Source of the DNA: Clostridia bacterium
GTDB lineage: Bacteria; Bacillota; Clostridia; Oscillospirales; CAG-382
Assembly: GCA_017613815.1 (NCBI GenBank)
Contig: JAGADB010000111.1
Coordinates: 1 to 10,347 of the forward strand
Direction: 5' to 3'
Length of the DNA: 10,347 bases
The notes beneath the pieces were generated by a model. That model did no database searches and was not told the origin of the DNA. It saw only the letters and a list, made by a program, of their open reading frames with translations. The translations under genes and the position numbers were made by a program. Position 1 is the first letter of the stretch. Each line of letters opens with the position of its first letter. Positions 1-6,900 of this stretch are shown piece by piece.

Positions 1-1355
1 AAGCCGCGCTTTTCGACGAAAACTTAAACCAGATTTCGGTTTTGTCAAAGGATTACACCCTGATTACAAAGGGCGACACGGTTGAGTTTCCCGCCGAAAA
101 TTACGTGAGCATATTAAAAGAGCTGCTCTCGGAAATCGGCTTTGCGGACTGTCTTGCCATCGACACGCAGTGCGAGACGCTCATTCTGACGGACGAAGAC
201 GGAAACCCGCTCCGCAACGCCATTGTCTGGCTTGACAACAGGGCGGAAAAGGAAGCGCGCGAAATAGAGTCCGTTTTCGGCAGAAAAAAGGTTTACGAAA
301 TTACGGGACAGCCCGAAATTACGGCGACCTGGCCTGCCTGCAAGCTTTTATGGGTAAAGAAGAACGAGCCGGAAATCTGGGCGAAGACCAAAAAGATATT
401 TTTGCTCGAAGACTATCTTCTCTACAAGCTCACCGGCAAATTCGCGACCGAAAAGACCTTACAGTCGTCAACCATTTATTTCGACATTCACAAGGGAATA
501 TGGTGGAAGGAAATGCTCGACTATATCGGCGTTTCAAAAGACATGCTGCCCGAACTTTTCGACAGCGCGTCGCTTATCGGAGAATATAAAGGAACGAAAA
601 TCGTAACGTCGGCGATAGACCAGATAGCAGGCGCGATAGGCGCGGGAGTTATCAAAAAAGGAATAGTCAGCGAGATGACGGGAACGACCATGGTCGTTTT
701 CGTTCCCACCGACAGGGTTCCCGAATATAACGAAACCAGCATCGTTCCCTGCCATTACAACTACGACGGCTCGTACGTGCTTCTGTCGTGGAGCCCCACC
801 GCCGGAATGGCGCTCAAATGGTTCAAGAACGCGTTTATGCCCGAATGTACGTTTGCGCAGATTGACGTTCTTGCAAAAGACGTGCCCGTCGGCTCCGACG
901 GCGTTACGTTTTTACCCTATCTCTGCGGCTCGACCATGCCGAAATACAATCCCGACGCGAGAGCGAGCTTTACGGGAATTACGGCGGAGCACACACCCGC
1001 GCACTTTGCGAGAAGCATTATGGAATCGATTTCCTGCATGCTCAAAAGCAGTCTCGACTATCTCGGCATAGATGCCGTCGAAATAAGGTCGATGGGCGGC
1101 GGCGCAAACAGCGCGCTGTGGTGTCAGATGAAAGCCGACATTACCGGCAAAAAGCTCGTAACCTTGAAAAACAAGGAGACGGCGTGTCTCGGCTCTGCCA
1201 TCCTTGCGGGCGTGGGATGCGGTTACTTTGAATCGGTTGAAAAAGCGGCGTCTCTTATTAAGACAGACAAGACCTACGTTCCCTCGGGAGAGGATTACAC
1301 GAGCGTTTACAGGGCGTTCTTAAAATACGACGGCATACTCAACGTAAAACAATAA
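1..1355 (+). CDS. FGGY-family carbohydrate kinase (xylulokinase-like), 5' end outside the window
   Basis: ATP-dependent sugar kinase of the FGGY family, expected to phosphorylate a ketose in the cytoplasm. The frame is open from base 3, reading AALFDENLNQ before a TTG codon at 42. FGGY kinases begin with a glycine-rich phosphate-binding strand followed by a VKAxLFD-like segment, so the TTG is internal and roughly 15 N-terminal residues lie upstream. Visible motifs, numbered from that TTG, are WLDNRA (63-68), the probable catalytic base Asp193 in AIDQIAGAIGAG, the phosphate-2 motif EMTGTT (211-216), and the adenosine motif MGGGANSALWCQMKADITG (351-369). The C-terminal ATPase-fold half is complete. 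It is the first visible gene of an operon with an isomerase 21 bases downstream. Xylulokinase-like is the closest reading, but members of this family act on many sugars (xylulose, ribulose, fuculose, gluconate), so the substrate is open. Confidence 0.92.
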   Translation, partial: AALFDENLNQISVLSKDYTLITKGDTVEFPAENYVSILKELLSEIGFADCLAIDTQCETLILTDEDGNPLRNAIVWLDNRAEKEAREIESVFGRKKVYEITGQPEITATWPACKLLWVKKNEPEIWAKTKKIFLLEDYLLYKLTGKFATEKTLQSSTIYFDIHKGIWWKEMLDYIGVSKDMLPELFDSASLIGEYKGTKIVTSAIDQIAGAIGAGVIKKGIVSEMTGTTMVVFVPTDRVPEYNETSIVPCHYNYDGSYVLLSWSPTAGMALKWFKNAFMPECTFAQIDVLAKDVPVGSDGVTFLPYLCGSTMPKYNPDARASFTGITAEHTPAHFARSIMESISCMLKSSLDYLGIDAVEIRSMGGGANSALWCQMKADITGKKLVTLKNKETACLGSAILAGVGCGYFESVEKAASLIKTDKTYVPSGEDYTSVYRAFLKYDGILNVKQ

Positions 1356-1376
1356 AAACCAAAAGGAAGTGTTATT

Positions 1377-2723
1377 ATGATAAAAGCGGCATTCGTCGGA
1401 TTCGGCGAAGTAAACACCCCTATCGACATTATTATAGGAAAATGCAAGGCGGCTGAGGAAAACCTCAGAAAAGAGGGCCTCGACCTCATAAGCGTATATC
1501 CCGTAACCGACGACTACGAGGAAAAGGATATAAAAAAGGCCGTTGACGCTCTTACGGGCAAGGATTTCGACCTCCTTATATGCTGCGTTGCCGGCTGGAT
1601 TCCCACCCACGCGGTAGTAAAGGTTACGGAACATTTCAGAGAAAAGCCCATGGTATTATGGGGACTTTGCGGCTGGGTTGAAGGCGACAGACTCGTTACG
1701 ACCGCCGACCAGGCAGGCACGACGGCGCTCCGCAAGACCTTTTCCGACCTCGGCTACACCTTCAAGTACGTTTACGACGTAGTAGGCATTCCCTCAAAGA
1801 CAAAAACGGTTTACAACTACGCCGTTGCCGCAAGCGCGGCGAAAAAGCTCAGATTCGCAAAGGCGGGCATGGCGGGCTACCGCGATATGAACCTTTACGG
1901 AACGCTTTACGACGGCGGTTCGTTAAAGCGCGAAATAGGTCCCGAAATCGAGACCTTTGAAATGCTTGAAATAGAGCAGAGATACCAGAAAATCACGGAC
2001 GAAGAAAAACAGACTGTTATCGACAGAGCGATGTCGAAATGGAATTTCTTGAAGCCCGCAAATCCCGAAAGTTTGAAGAAAGCTGCCGGCTACTATCTTG
2101 CGGTAAACGCGATCTGCAAAGAACGCGGCTACAAGGCAATTTCGCTTAAAGACGTCGACGGAATGAAGAAGCTCCTCGGCTTCCCGCCGGCTCCGATATT
2201 CATGCTGCTTGCGGACGAGGAAAATCTCTGCACCATTCCCGAAAACGACTCTCTCGGAAGCGTAACTCAGCTTATCGTGAAGGCCCTCACGGGACAGTGC
2301 GCGTTCTATCTCGAATTTTACGAATTCTTCACAGACAGAGTGCTTGCGGGCGTGCCCGACTACGTTCCCGCGGAAGCGACGCTTGACGGCGTTACGGTTA
2401 TGCCCGCGGCGTTCGGCGAGCTTTCGGAAGGCATACTCAACGTAAGCAAGGCTAAACCCGGAAAACTCACGCTCTGCCGTCTTACCTACGACGACGGATT
2501 ATACTGTATGCACATGGTTACCGGCGAAGGCATCACTCCGCGCAAGTGGGAGGAAGCCGGCTGGACACAGCCCGCGCCTCAGCTCCCGGGACTTGAAATA
2601 ATGATGGACGACGTTGAAAAGTTCGCGCAGAACGTAATGTGCCAGCATTACATCGTATCTTACTGCGACAACACCGAAGTAATTTCAAACCTCTGCGACA
2701 TACTCGGTATCGAAATCATCTGA
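1377..2723 (+). CDS. L-fucose/L-arabinose isomerase-like protein
   Basis: 448-residue protein resembling the L-fucose isomerase/L-arabinose isomerase superfamily, which interconverts aldoses and ketoses with a divalent metal. The N-terminal part (1-160) has the alternating Rossmann-like pattern, with an early GFGEVNTP loop and the segment LICCVAGWIPTHAV. The C-terminal half carries CTIPENDSLGS, LEFYEF, CMHMVTGEG and QHYIVSYCDN. Candidate metal ligands by position are Glu289, Glu313 or Glu316, and His424. The Glu289 to Glu313 spacing of 24 equals that of Glu337 and Asp361 in E. coli FucI. It is shorter than FucI (591 residues) and AraA (500), as is usual for the less studied relatives. The ATG is preceded by AAAGGAAG (1362-1369) at 7 bases. 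Its place between kinase and aldolase supports a sugar isomerase role; the substrate is not assignable. Confidence 0.82.
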   Translation: MIKAAFVGFGEVNTPIDIIIGKCKAAEENLRKEGLDLISVYPVTDDYEEKDIKKAVDALTGKDFDLLICCVAGWIPTHAVVKVTEHFREKPMVLWGLCGWVEGDRLVTTADQAGTTALRKTFSDLGYTFKYVYDVVGIPSKTKTVYNYAVAASAAKKLRFAKAGMAGYRDMNLYGTLYDGGSLKREIGPEIETFEMLEIEQRYQKITDEEKQTVIDRAMSKWNFLKPANPESLKKAAGYYLAVNAICKERGYKAISLKDVDGMKKLLGFPPAPIFMLLADEENLCTIPENDSLGSVTQLIVKALTGQCAFYLEFYEFFTDRVLAGVPDYVPAEATLDGVTVMPAAFGELSEGILNVSKAKPGKLTLCRLTYDDGLYCMHMVTGEGITPRKWEEAGWTQPAPQLPGLEIMMDDVEKFAQNVMCQHYIVSYCDNTEVISNLCDILGIEII

Positions 2724-2736
2724 CAAGGAGACGGAT

Positions 2737-3411
2737 ATGTTACTTATTCTCGACACGGCGGACATAAACGCCATAAAACACATATCGGAATACTATCCCG
2801 TCGACGGCGTTACCACAAACCCCTCGATTATCGCCAAGGAAAACACCGATTTCTGGAGTCTGCTCAAAGAAATAAGGAAAATAATAGGCGAGGACAAGAT
2901 GCTTCACGCGCAGACGACGCAGACCGTTTCCGACAAAATCGTCGAAGAGGCGATTTTAATGAAAAAGGAGCTGAAAGGAAGCTTTTTCGTGAAAATTCCG
3001 ATTTCGGAAGAGGGACTTAAAGCGACGATGGAGCTCAAAAAGCTCGGCGTGGGGGTTACCATGACGGCGATTTTCACACCCGCGCAGGCGCTTATCGCCG
3101 CAAAGGCGGGCGCGGACTTCGTTGCACCTTACGTAAACCGTCTTGACAACATCTTAGGCGACGGAACCGAGGTCGTAGCGCAGATAGTAAAGCTGTTCAA
3201 GCTCCACTCCCTTAATTCAAAGGTGCTTGCGGCAAGCTTTCAGAACGCAGAACAGGTCCACAAGTGCGCGATGTACGGCTGCGACGCCGTAACCATAAGC
3301 GCGGACATCCCGAAAACCTTAATTTCGCATCCCATGACCGACAACGCGATTGCCGGCTTCAACAGAGACTGGAAAAACGCGTACGGCGACAAAACTATAC
3401 TTGATTTTTAG
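2737..3411 (+). CDS. fsa: Fructose-6-phosphate aldolase / transaldolase-like protein (FSA/TalC family)
   Basis: 224-residue class I aldolase with the small FSA/TalC-type transaldolase barrel, close to the 220 residues of E. coli FsaA. The Schiff-base lysine is Lys86 in FFVKIPI. Other expected residues are in place: Asp6, Thr27-Asn28 in VTTNPS, Gln59 in HAQTTQ, Thr110, Tyr132 in APYVNRLDN, and Ala166-Ser167 in VLAASF. Gln59 and Tyr132 are the side chains that in FsaA hold the catalytic water and distinguish aldolase-active FSA from true transaldolases, which have Glu and Phe there. Retro-aldol cleavage of a ketose phosphate to dihydroxyacetone plus an aldehyde phosphate is therefore more likely than strict transaldolase transfer, though this is inference. 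The start follows AAGGAG (2725-2730) at 6 bases, 13 bases after the isomerase stop. In this operon it would cleave the kinase product. Confidence 0.9.
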   Translation: MLLILDTADINAIKHISEYYPVDGVTTNPSIIAKENTDFWSLLKEIRKIIGEDKMLHAQTTQTVSDKIVEEAILMKKELKGSFFVKIPISEEGLKATMELKKLGVGVTMTAIFTPAQALIAAKAGADFVAPYVNRLDNILGDGTEVVAQIVKLFKLHSLNSKVLAASFQNAEQVHKCAMYGCDAVTISADIPKTLISHPMTDNAIAGFNRDWKNAYGDKTILDF

Positions 3412-3425
3412 GAGGACACCGGCAA

Positions 3426-4928
3426 ATGAGCAAATTTTTAATCGGTTGGGACGAACAGAGCATCGTTCCCGACAAAAAAGTCAACCTTTTCGGTCAGTTT
3501 TACGAAAGAATTTCCCAATACGTCGAAACTGACATCACCGCGACAGCCATGGCGATAGAATGCGACGGCGACGAGGCGATAATCGTATCCCTCGACATCG
3601 TTCACGTACAGGACTTCCTTTTGAAGATGGTAAGGGAAAAGCTCAAGACGGTGATTCCCGATTTTCCGTCTGAAAAACTCATTATAGGCGCAACACACTC
3701 CCACACGTCGATAGGCTACGGCATGCCGTTTACCGGCGCAAAACGCGGCGGCGCTCCCGTAAAGCCCATTCTTGCGGAATTTGCGCCCAAAGACGCAAAA
3801 TACAAGTCGCTCGTAACGCCGACGAAGGACGTGCTTACGCCTGCGGAAGCAACGGAGCTTCTCGTTGACAGATTGTCGACCGCGGCGGCAAACGCATGGA
3901 AATCGAGAAAAGAGGCGTTTTACGCAAACGAATTCGGCAGAGCGCCCGTCGGAATGTGCAGACGCGTCGAATACGACGACGGCACGGCTCAGATGTGGGG
4001 CGACGTGAACACCGCGAACTTCACCTGCCTTGAAGGCGGAAACGATTCCGGCATAGAACTGCTTTACATGTTCGGAAAAGACAGAAAACTCACGGGAATA
4101 GTTGCGAATATCGCTTGTCCCGCGCAGGTTCTCGAACACAGAAGCTTCATTTCGGCTGACTACTGGGGCTACGTTAAGGAAAACCTCAGAGCAAAGCTCG
4201 GAAAAGACATTTATCTCCTCGCTCTCTGCGGCGCGGGCGGCGACCAGTGCCCGAGAGACCTTATCCGCTGGGTGAACGGCGAAACTCCCATAAACGACCC
4301 CAACATCCACAGACCTAACTACATAGAGAGAAAAGCGGACCCGTCGATGTTCGACGTAAAGGGCTGCAAACTCATCGGAAAACGCGTTTCCAACGAAATT
4401 CTCTCGGTTTACGAGGAAATTGAGGACGTAAAAGACGAAATCGACTTTACGCACAAGACCATGACGCTCGACCTGCCTCTGAGACGCGCTACCATGAAGC
4501 AGCACGACGAGGCGGTAAGGGAAATCGAATATTATTTTGCCAAAAACGCGGACAAGAAGGAGTTCACATACGAGGACACCGCAAAACTCCACGTTTACGA
4601 GGGCACGATAAGAAGATTCCGCGAACAGCAGAACAAGGAAGTCGTTCCGACGGAAGTACACATCATCCGTTTCGGCGACGTTGCGTTTGCGACCAACCCG
4701 TTTGAACTCTTCCTTGACTACGGCAACCAGATTAAGGCGAGAAGCTATGCAAAGCAGACCTTCATCATGCAGCTTTCCTGCGGCGCTTACGGCTATCTCC
4801 CGACCGAAAAGGCAGAAAATCACGGACATTACAGCGCTTACATCTCAAGCGGACGCGTCGGCCACGAGGGCGGCGACCTTCTCGTAAGAGAGAGCATCAC
4901 CGAAATCAACAAGATGTTCAAAGAATAA
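3426..4928 (+). CDS. Neutral/alkaline ceramidase-like hydrolase, cytoplasmic
   Basis: 500-residue protein resembling the N-terminal catalytic domain of neutral ceramidases, zinc amidohydrolases that cleave N-acyl bonds. Seen directly: GATHSHTSIGYG (88-99), matching the zinc-binding THTHSGPGG element; CPAQVLEHRSFISADYWGY (231-249), matching the region around the second zinc histidine; GAGGDQCPR (269-277), matching the nucleophile motif GDVSPN; NPFE with Glu427; and GAYGYLPT with Tyr455, matching the last two zinc ligands. By eye, Cys231 falls where Pseudomonas ceramidase has His204, and Cys275 falls on its catalytic serine. There is no signal peptide and no C-terminal immunoglobulin-like domain, so it is cytoplasmic and unlikely to act on ceramide. 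AGGAGG overlaps the aldolase stop and sits 10 bases before the ATG. It is the last gene of the sugar operon, so it probably acts on a related metabolite; function otherwise unknown. Confidence 0.78.
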   Translation: MSKFLIGWDEQSIVPDKKVNLFGQFYERISQYVETDITATAMAIECDGDEAIIVSLDIVHVQDFLLKMVREKLKTVIPDFPSEKLIIGATHSHTSIGYGMPFTGAKRGGAPVKPILAEFAPKDAKYKSLVTPTKDVLTPAEATELLVDRLSTAAANAWKSRKEAFYANEFGRAPVGMCRRVEYDDGTAQMWGDVNTANFTCLEGGNDSGIELLYMFGKDRKLTGIVANIACPAQVLEHRSFISADYWGYVKENLRAKLGKDIYLLALCGAGGDQCPRDLIRWVNGETPINDPNIHRPNYIERKADPSMFDVKGCKLIGKRVSNEILSVYEEIEDVKDEIDFTHKTMTLDLPLRRATMKQHDEAVREIEYYFAKNADKKEFTYEDTAKLHVYEGTIRRFREQQNKEVVPTEVHIIRFGDVAFATNPFELFLDYGNQIKARSYAKQTFIMQLSCGAYGYLPTEKAENHGHYSAYISSGRVGHEGGDLLVRESITEINKMFKE

Positions 4929-4945
4929 TCTTCATTGATTATATA

Positions 4946-4978
4946 GCCCGCTTCCGCAAATGCGGAAGCGGGCTTTTT
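4946..4978 (+). terminator. Intrinsic terminator closing the sugar operon
   Basis: Perfect 13-bp inverted repeat: left arm GCCCGCTTCCGCA at 4946-4958, right arm at 4961-4973, with AA between them (in practice a four-base AAAT loop). CTTTTT follows. It lies 17 bases after the stop of the ceramidase-like gene and separates the operon from the c-di-GMP-controlled unit. Confidence 0.95.
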
Positions 4979-5050
4979 CCGCCCGAAACCGCGCGGCTTA
5001 TTTTGCAAAATTAATTATTACTTATTATTAATTATTTTTTCAAAAACCTA

Positions 5051-5079
5051 TTGACAAACGGAATTTGTTATGATAGAAT
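5051..5079 (+). promoter_or_regulatory. Sigma-A promoter for the riboswitch leader and SLH gene
   Basis: Perfect -35 TTGACA (5051-5056), a 17-base spacer, and -10 TAGAAT (5074-5079) preceded by TG at 5071-5072, which makes an extended -10. Transcription should begin near 5085-5087, just at the 5' edge of the aptamer. The stretch immediately upstream (5011-5040) is almost pure A/T, with TTAATTATT repeated at 5011 and 5028, and could act as an UP element. A short inverted repeat, ACAAA-CGGAA-TTTGT, lies in the spacer (5054-5068). It is too short to call an operator. Confidence 0.88.
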
Positions 5080-5086
5080 AATTTCG

Positions 5087-5176
5087 TAAGAAAATTGGCA
5101 AACTTTGCGAAAGCAAAGGACGCAAAGCTTAGAGTCTAAGGGCAAAACGCCTATGACTGTCGGGTTGCGCTTCTTA
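5087..5176 (+). promoter_or_regulatory. Cyclic-di-GMP-I (GEMM-I) riboswitch aptamer
   Basis: The class I c-di-GMP aptamer is recognised from its conserved core in order. GGCAAAC (5097-5103) runs into a hairpin CTTTGC-GAAA-GCAAAG (5103-5118) with a GAAA tetraloop. GACGCAAAGC (5119-5128) follows. The second arm is AGTC (5133-5136) paired with GACT (5155-5158) and GGC (5141-5143) paired with GCC (5149-5151). It contains CTAAG and TATG, the two sides of an 11-nucleotide tetraloop receptor. The 3' core is TCGGGTTGC (5160-5168). P1 can form from TAAGAA (5087-5092) and TTCTTA (5171-5176). In the known structure the ligand guanines contact a G in the 5' core and a C in the 3' core; by position these are about G5097 and C5161. 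It lies between the promoter and the SLH gene and should control that gene in response to c-di-GMP. Confidence 0.94.
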
Positions 5177-5213
5177 AGTTTGTGGAATTTTCTCTTTTTT
5201 TTAGCACTCATAG
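5176..5213 (+). promoter_or_regulatory. Putative riboswitch expression platform
   Basis: The stretch AAGTTTGT (5176-5183) pairs with 5098-5105, and AATTTTCT (5186-5193) pairs with 5089-5096. Together they make a 16-bp long-range helix with one G-U pair and a small internal G/GG loop. A T-rich tail, CTTTTTTTT (5194-5202), comes directly after. This helix is incompatible with the aptamer core GGCAAAC and with P1. It could be a terminator formed when ligand is absent, which would make c-di-GMP an activator. The helix is A/T-rich and encloses about 70 bases, so efficient termination is uncertain. No compact GC-rich terminator is visible here. Confidence 0.5.
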
Positions 5214-5220
5214 AAAGGAG
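5214..5220 (+). promoter_or_regulatory. Ribosome binding site that fixes the TTG start of the SLH gene
   Basis: AAAGGAG lies 9 bases before TTG at 5230. The alternative in-frame GTG at 5182 has no ribosome binding site, lies in the riboswitch leader, and would put 16 non-signal residues before the signal peptide. TTG 5230 is therefore preferred. The same bases can pair with the upstream pyrimidine tract at 5192-5200. Confidence 0.85.
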
Positions 5221-5229
5221 TGGCTTTCC

Positions 5230-6885
5230 TTGAAAAAAACCATTCTCATAACAGCCGCGTCAATCCTTGCTGTTATACTCTGCCTTTCGGCATCCGTTTT
5301 TGCTTCTTCGGCTTCGGGACATCCCGCCGTAATCTCAAACGGAAACATTTCACTTTTGGGCTCGTATTATATTGAAGGCAGCATTGCTTCCGCAAGCGGA
5401 AACATCTCCTTCGGTGCCGGCTCTGCTTCGTCATGCATACTTGACGGAGACGCTATTGTTACAGACGGACATTCCGTAACGTTCTTCAATCAGTGGAACA
5501 TGCCTGATTTCAGAGGCGAAATAGTAGTGAGCGACGTTGATTTTCCGTATACTCCCGTTTCGGCACCCGCAACTCCTTCGGGAATTGCGTCCGCATCAAG
5601 CCTTCCGTATAACGTTACGGAAAGCGTTGCGGTTTCAAGCCTCAGATTCGGCGGAGACTATACGATAGATACATCCGCAGGCGACGTCTGGATTATCGCG
5701 GATACCGTTACTTTCCCTTACGGCTCGATAAACGTAACCGGTTCTAACAACGCCTATATCGTTGTAAACAACAGCATTACCTTCTCGGGCGGCACGGAAA
5801 TTAATTCTGACGGAAATCTTTCGATTATACTCGGCACAGGCGTTGCGTACAACAACTATTCGGTAGCATACGCAAATCTCTACGTTACCGATAACCAGCT
5901 TGCCGCAAACGGCGGCGGAACGTTATACGGAAACATTTACCTTCTCAACGACGTGTGCAGCGTTTCCGGCAACTTCTCGCTTTACGGCACAATCTACGGC
6001 TCGGATACGGATATTTCCATGAGCGGAGCCGCTACGGTTTACGGAACGGTTGTTGCAGACAGCTTCTCCAACACGGGCAACTTTACAATAATATACGATC
6101 CTTATTATTCGCTTCCCGATGAAGGAAACTCCGGAAACACCGGTTCGACCACAGTCGAAGACACCTCGCTCATACTCTGCAATTCCGTGGGAAGAACTTC
6201 CATCCTCGGCGCGCTCAGTTTTGACGGCGCGTACATTTACGGCTACAACGACACCGAGATGGCTCCCGAAATGAACGTAAAGCGTTCGGAAGCAAGCGCA
6301 ATGCTTTACAGAATTTTAAAGCAGAACGATGAGCTTGACGGATACGTACTTTCCGGTTCAACCTTCCCCGACGTTTCGGAAAACGACTGGTTCGGCTCGG
6401 CAATCGGATTCTTTGAATACATCGGCGTTTACAACAGCAACTACGGCGAAAACTACCTGTCTCCCGAAAACTTCATAACGAGAGGCGAGGCGGCAAAGCT
6501 CTTCGCTTTCGCGATGGGTATATCCGAAATCACCGAAGATGACGTATTCTCGGATGTTGCGCGCTCCAACAGATTTTATCCCTACATCACGGCGCTTGCA
6601 AACGAGGGACTTCTCGTAGGAAACGGCGACGGCACATACAGCCCCGACGCTTACATGACGAGAGCCGAATACGTTACGATATTCAACAGAATTCTCGGCA
6701 GAGACGACAGATACGACTACACGACGGACGTTGACGGAAATCCCGTTGAATGTCAGTTTGCCGACATGGATTCGTCCGCATGGTATTATGCAGATATGAT
6801 GAGAGCGACCAACGCTTTCACGAACTTCAAGGTTGATTTCGCGAACAGAGCCGAAAGAAACGTTCTCGACGATTACACGGAATAA
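5230..6885 (+). CDS. Secreted S-layer homology (SLH) domain protein with beta-rich N-terminal region
   Basis: 551-residue exported surface protein. Residues 1-25 form a signal peptide: MKK, then a hydrophobic core, with likely cleavage after SVFA. Residues 30-290 are rich in Ser, Gly, Asn, Thr and short beta strands, with turn-by-turn repeats such as GGTLYGNIYLL, GNFSLYGTIYGS and GAATVYGTVVADSF (228-280). This is a parallel-beta-solenoid-like pattern, as in the polymer-like segments of some pilus and surface proteins. A Gly/Ser/Asn linker (298-310) follows. The SLH part has a first half-module ending KRSE (351-354), full modules at about 379-430 (FPDV, TRGE) and 440-490 (FSDV, TRAE), and the start of another (FADMDSSAWYY, 510-520) with no TRAE end. 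SLH modules bind pyruvylated secondary wall polymers, so it should be anchored to the cell wall. It is a single-gene unit behind a c-di-GMP riboswitch, which suggests a role in adhesion, biofilm or the surface layer. Confidence 0.9.
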   Translation: MKKTILITAASILAVILCLSASVFASSASGHPAVISNGNISLLGSYYIEGSIASASGNISFGAGSASSCILDGDAIVTDGHSVTFFNQWNMPDFRGEIVVSDVDFPYTPVSAPATPSGIASASSLPYNVTESVAVSSLRFGGDYTIDTSAGDVWIIADTVTFPYGSINVTGSNNAYIVVNNSITFSGGTEINSDGNLSIILGTGVAYNNYSVAYANLYVTDNQLAANGGGTLYGNIYLLNDVCSVSGNFSLYGTIYGSDTDISMSGAATVYGTVVADSFSNTGNFTIIYDPYYSLPDEGNSGNTGSTTVEDTSLILCNSVGRTSILGALSFDGAYIYGYNDTEMAPEMNVKRSEASAMLYRILKQNDELDGYVLSGSTFPDVSENDWFGSAIGFFEYIGVYNSNYGENYLSPENFITRGEAAKLFAFAMGISEITEDDVFSDVARSNRFYPYITALANEGLLVGNGDGTYSPDAYMTRAEYVTIFNRILGRDDRYDYTTDVDGNPVECQFADMDSSAWYYADMMRATNAFTNFKVDFANRAERNVLDDYTE

Positions 6886-6900
6886 AAAACGCAAATTTTG

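Noticed and set aside
42..44. TTG at 42 as the true start of the sugar kinase.
   Set aside because: The same frame is open to the window edge and encodes AALFDENLNQ, typical of the second strand of FGGY kinases. The phosphate-binding N-terminus must lie upstream.
1332..2446. GGCATACTCAACGTAA occurs near 1332 and again near 2429 as a possible repeat.
   Set aside because: Both copies lie in coding sequence for GILNV with the same favoured codons. Nothing around them suggests a mobile or regulatory repeat.
3438..4829. A 463-codon open frame on the minus strand opposite the ceramidase-like gene.
   Set aside because: It is a by-product of codon bias in the real gene. The translation has low complexity rich in Val, Arg, Phe and Glu, no family motifs, and the + strand frame has conserved active-site motifs and a ribosome binding site.
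3426..4928. Naming the ceramidase-like protein a ceramidase.
   Set aside because: It has no signal peptide, lacks the usual C-terminal domain, shows Cys at the nucleophile position and sits in a sugar operon. Only fold-level similarity is supported.
4981..5050. A/T-rich region before the promoter as a replication origin or attachment site.
   Set aside because: There are no DnaA-box-like repeats, no iterons and no duplicated flanks. An A/T-rich UP-like element or plain intergenic DNA is enough to explain it.
5182..5229. GTG at 5182 as the start of the SLH gene, giving a 567-residue protein.
   Set aside because: There is no ribosome binding site, it lies within the riboswitch leader, and it would add 16 residues before a normal signal peptide. 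TTG 5230 has AAAGGAG at 9 bases.
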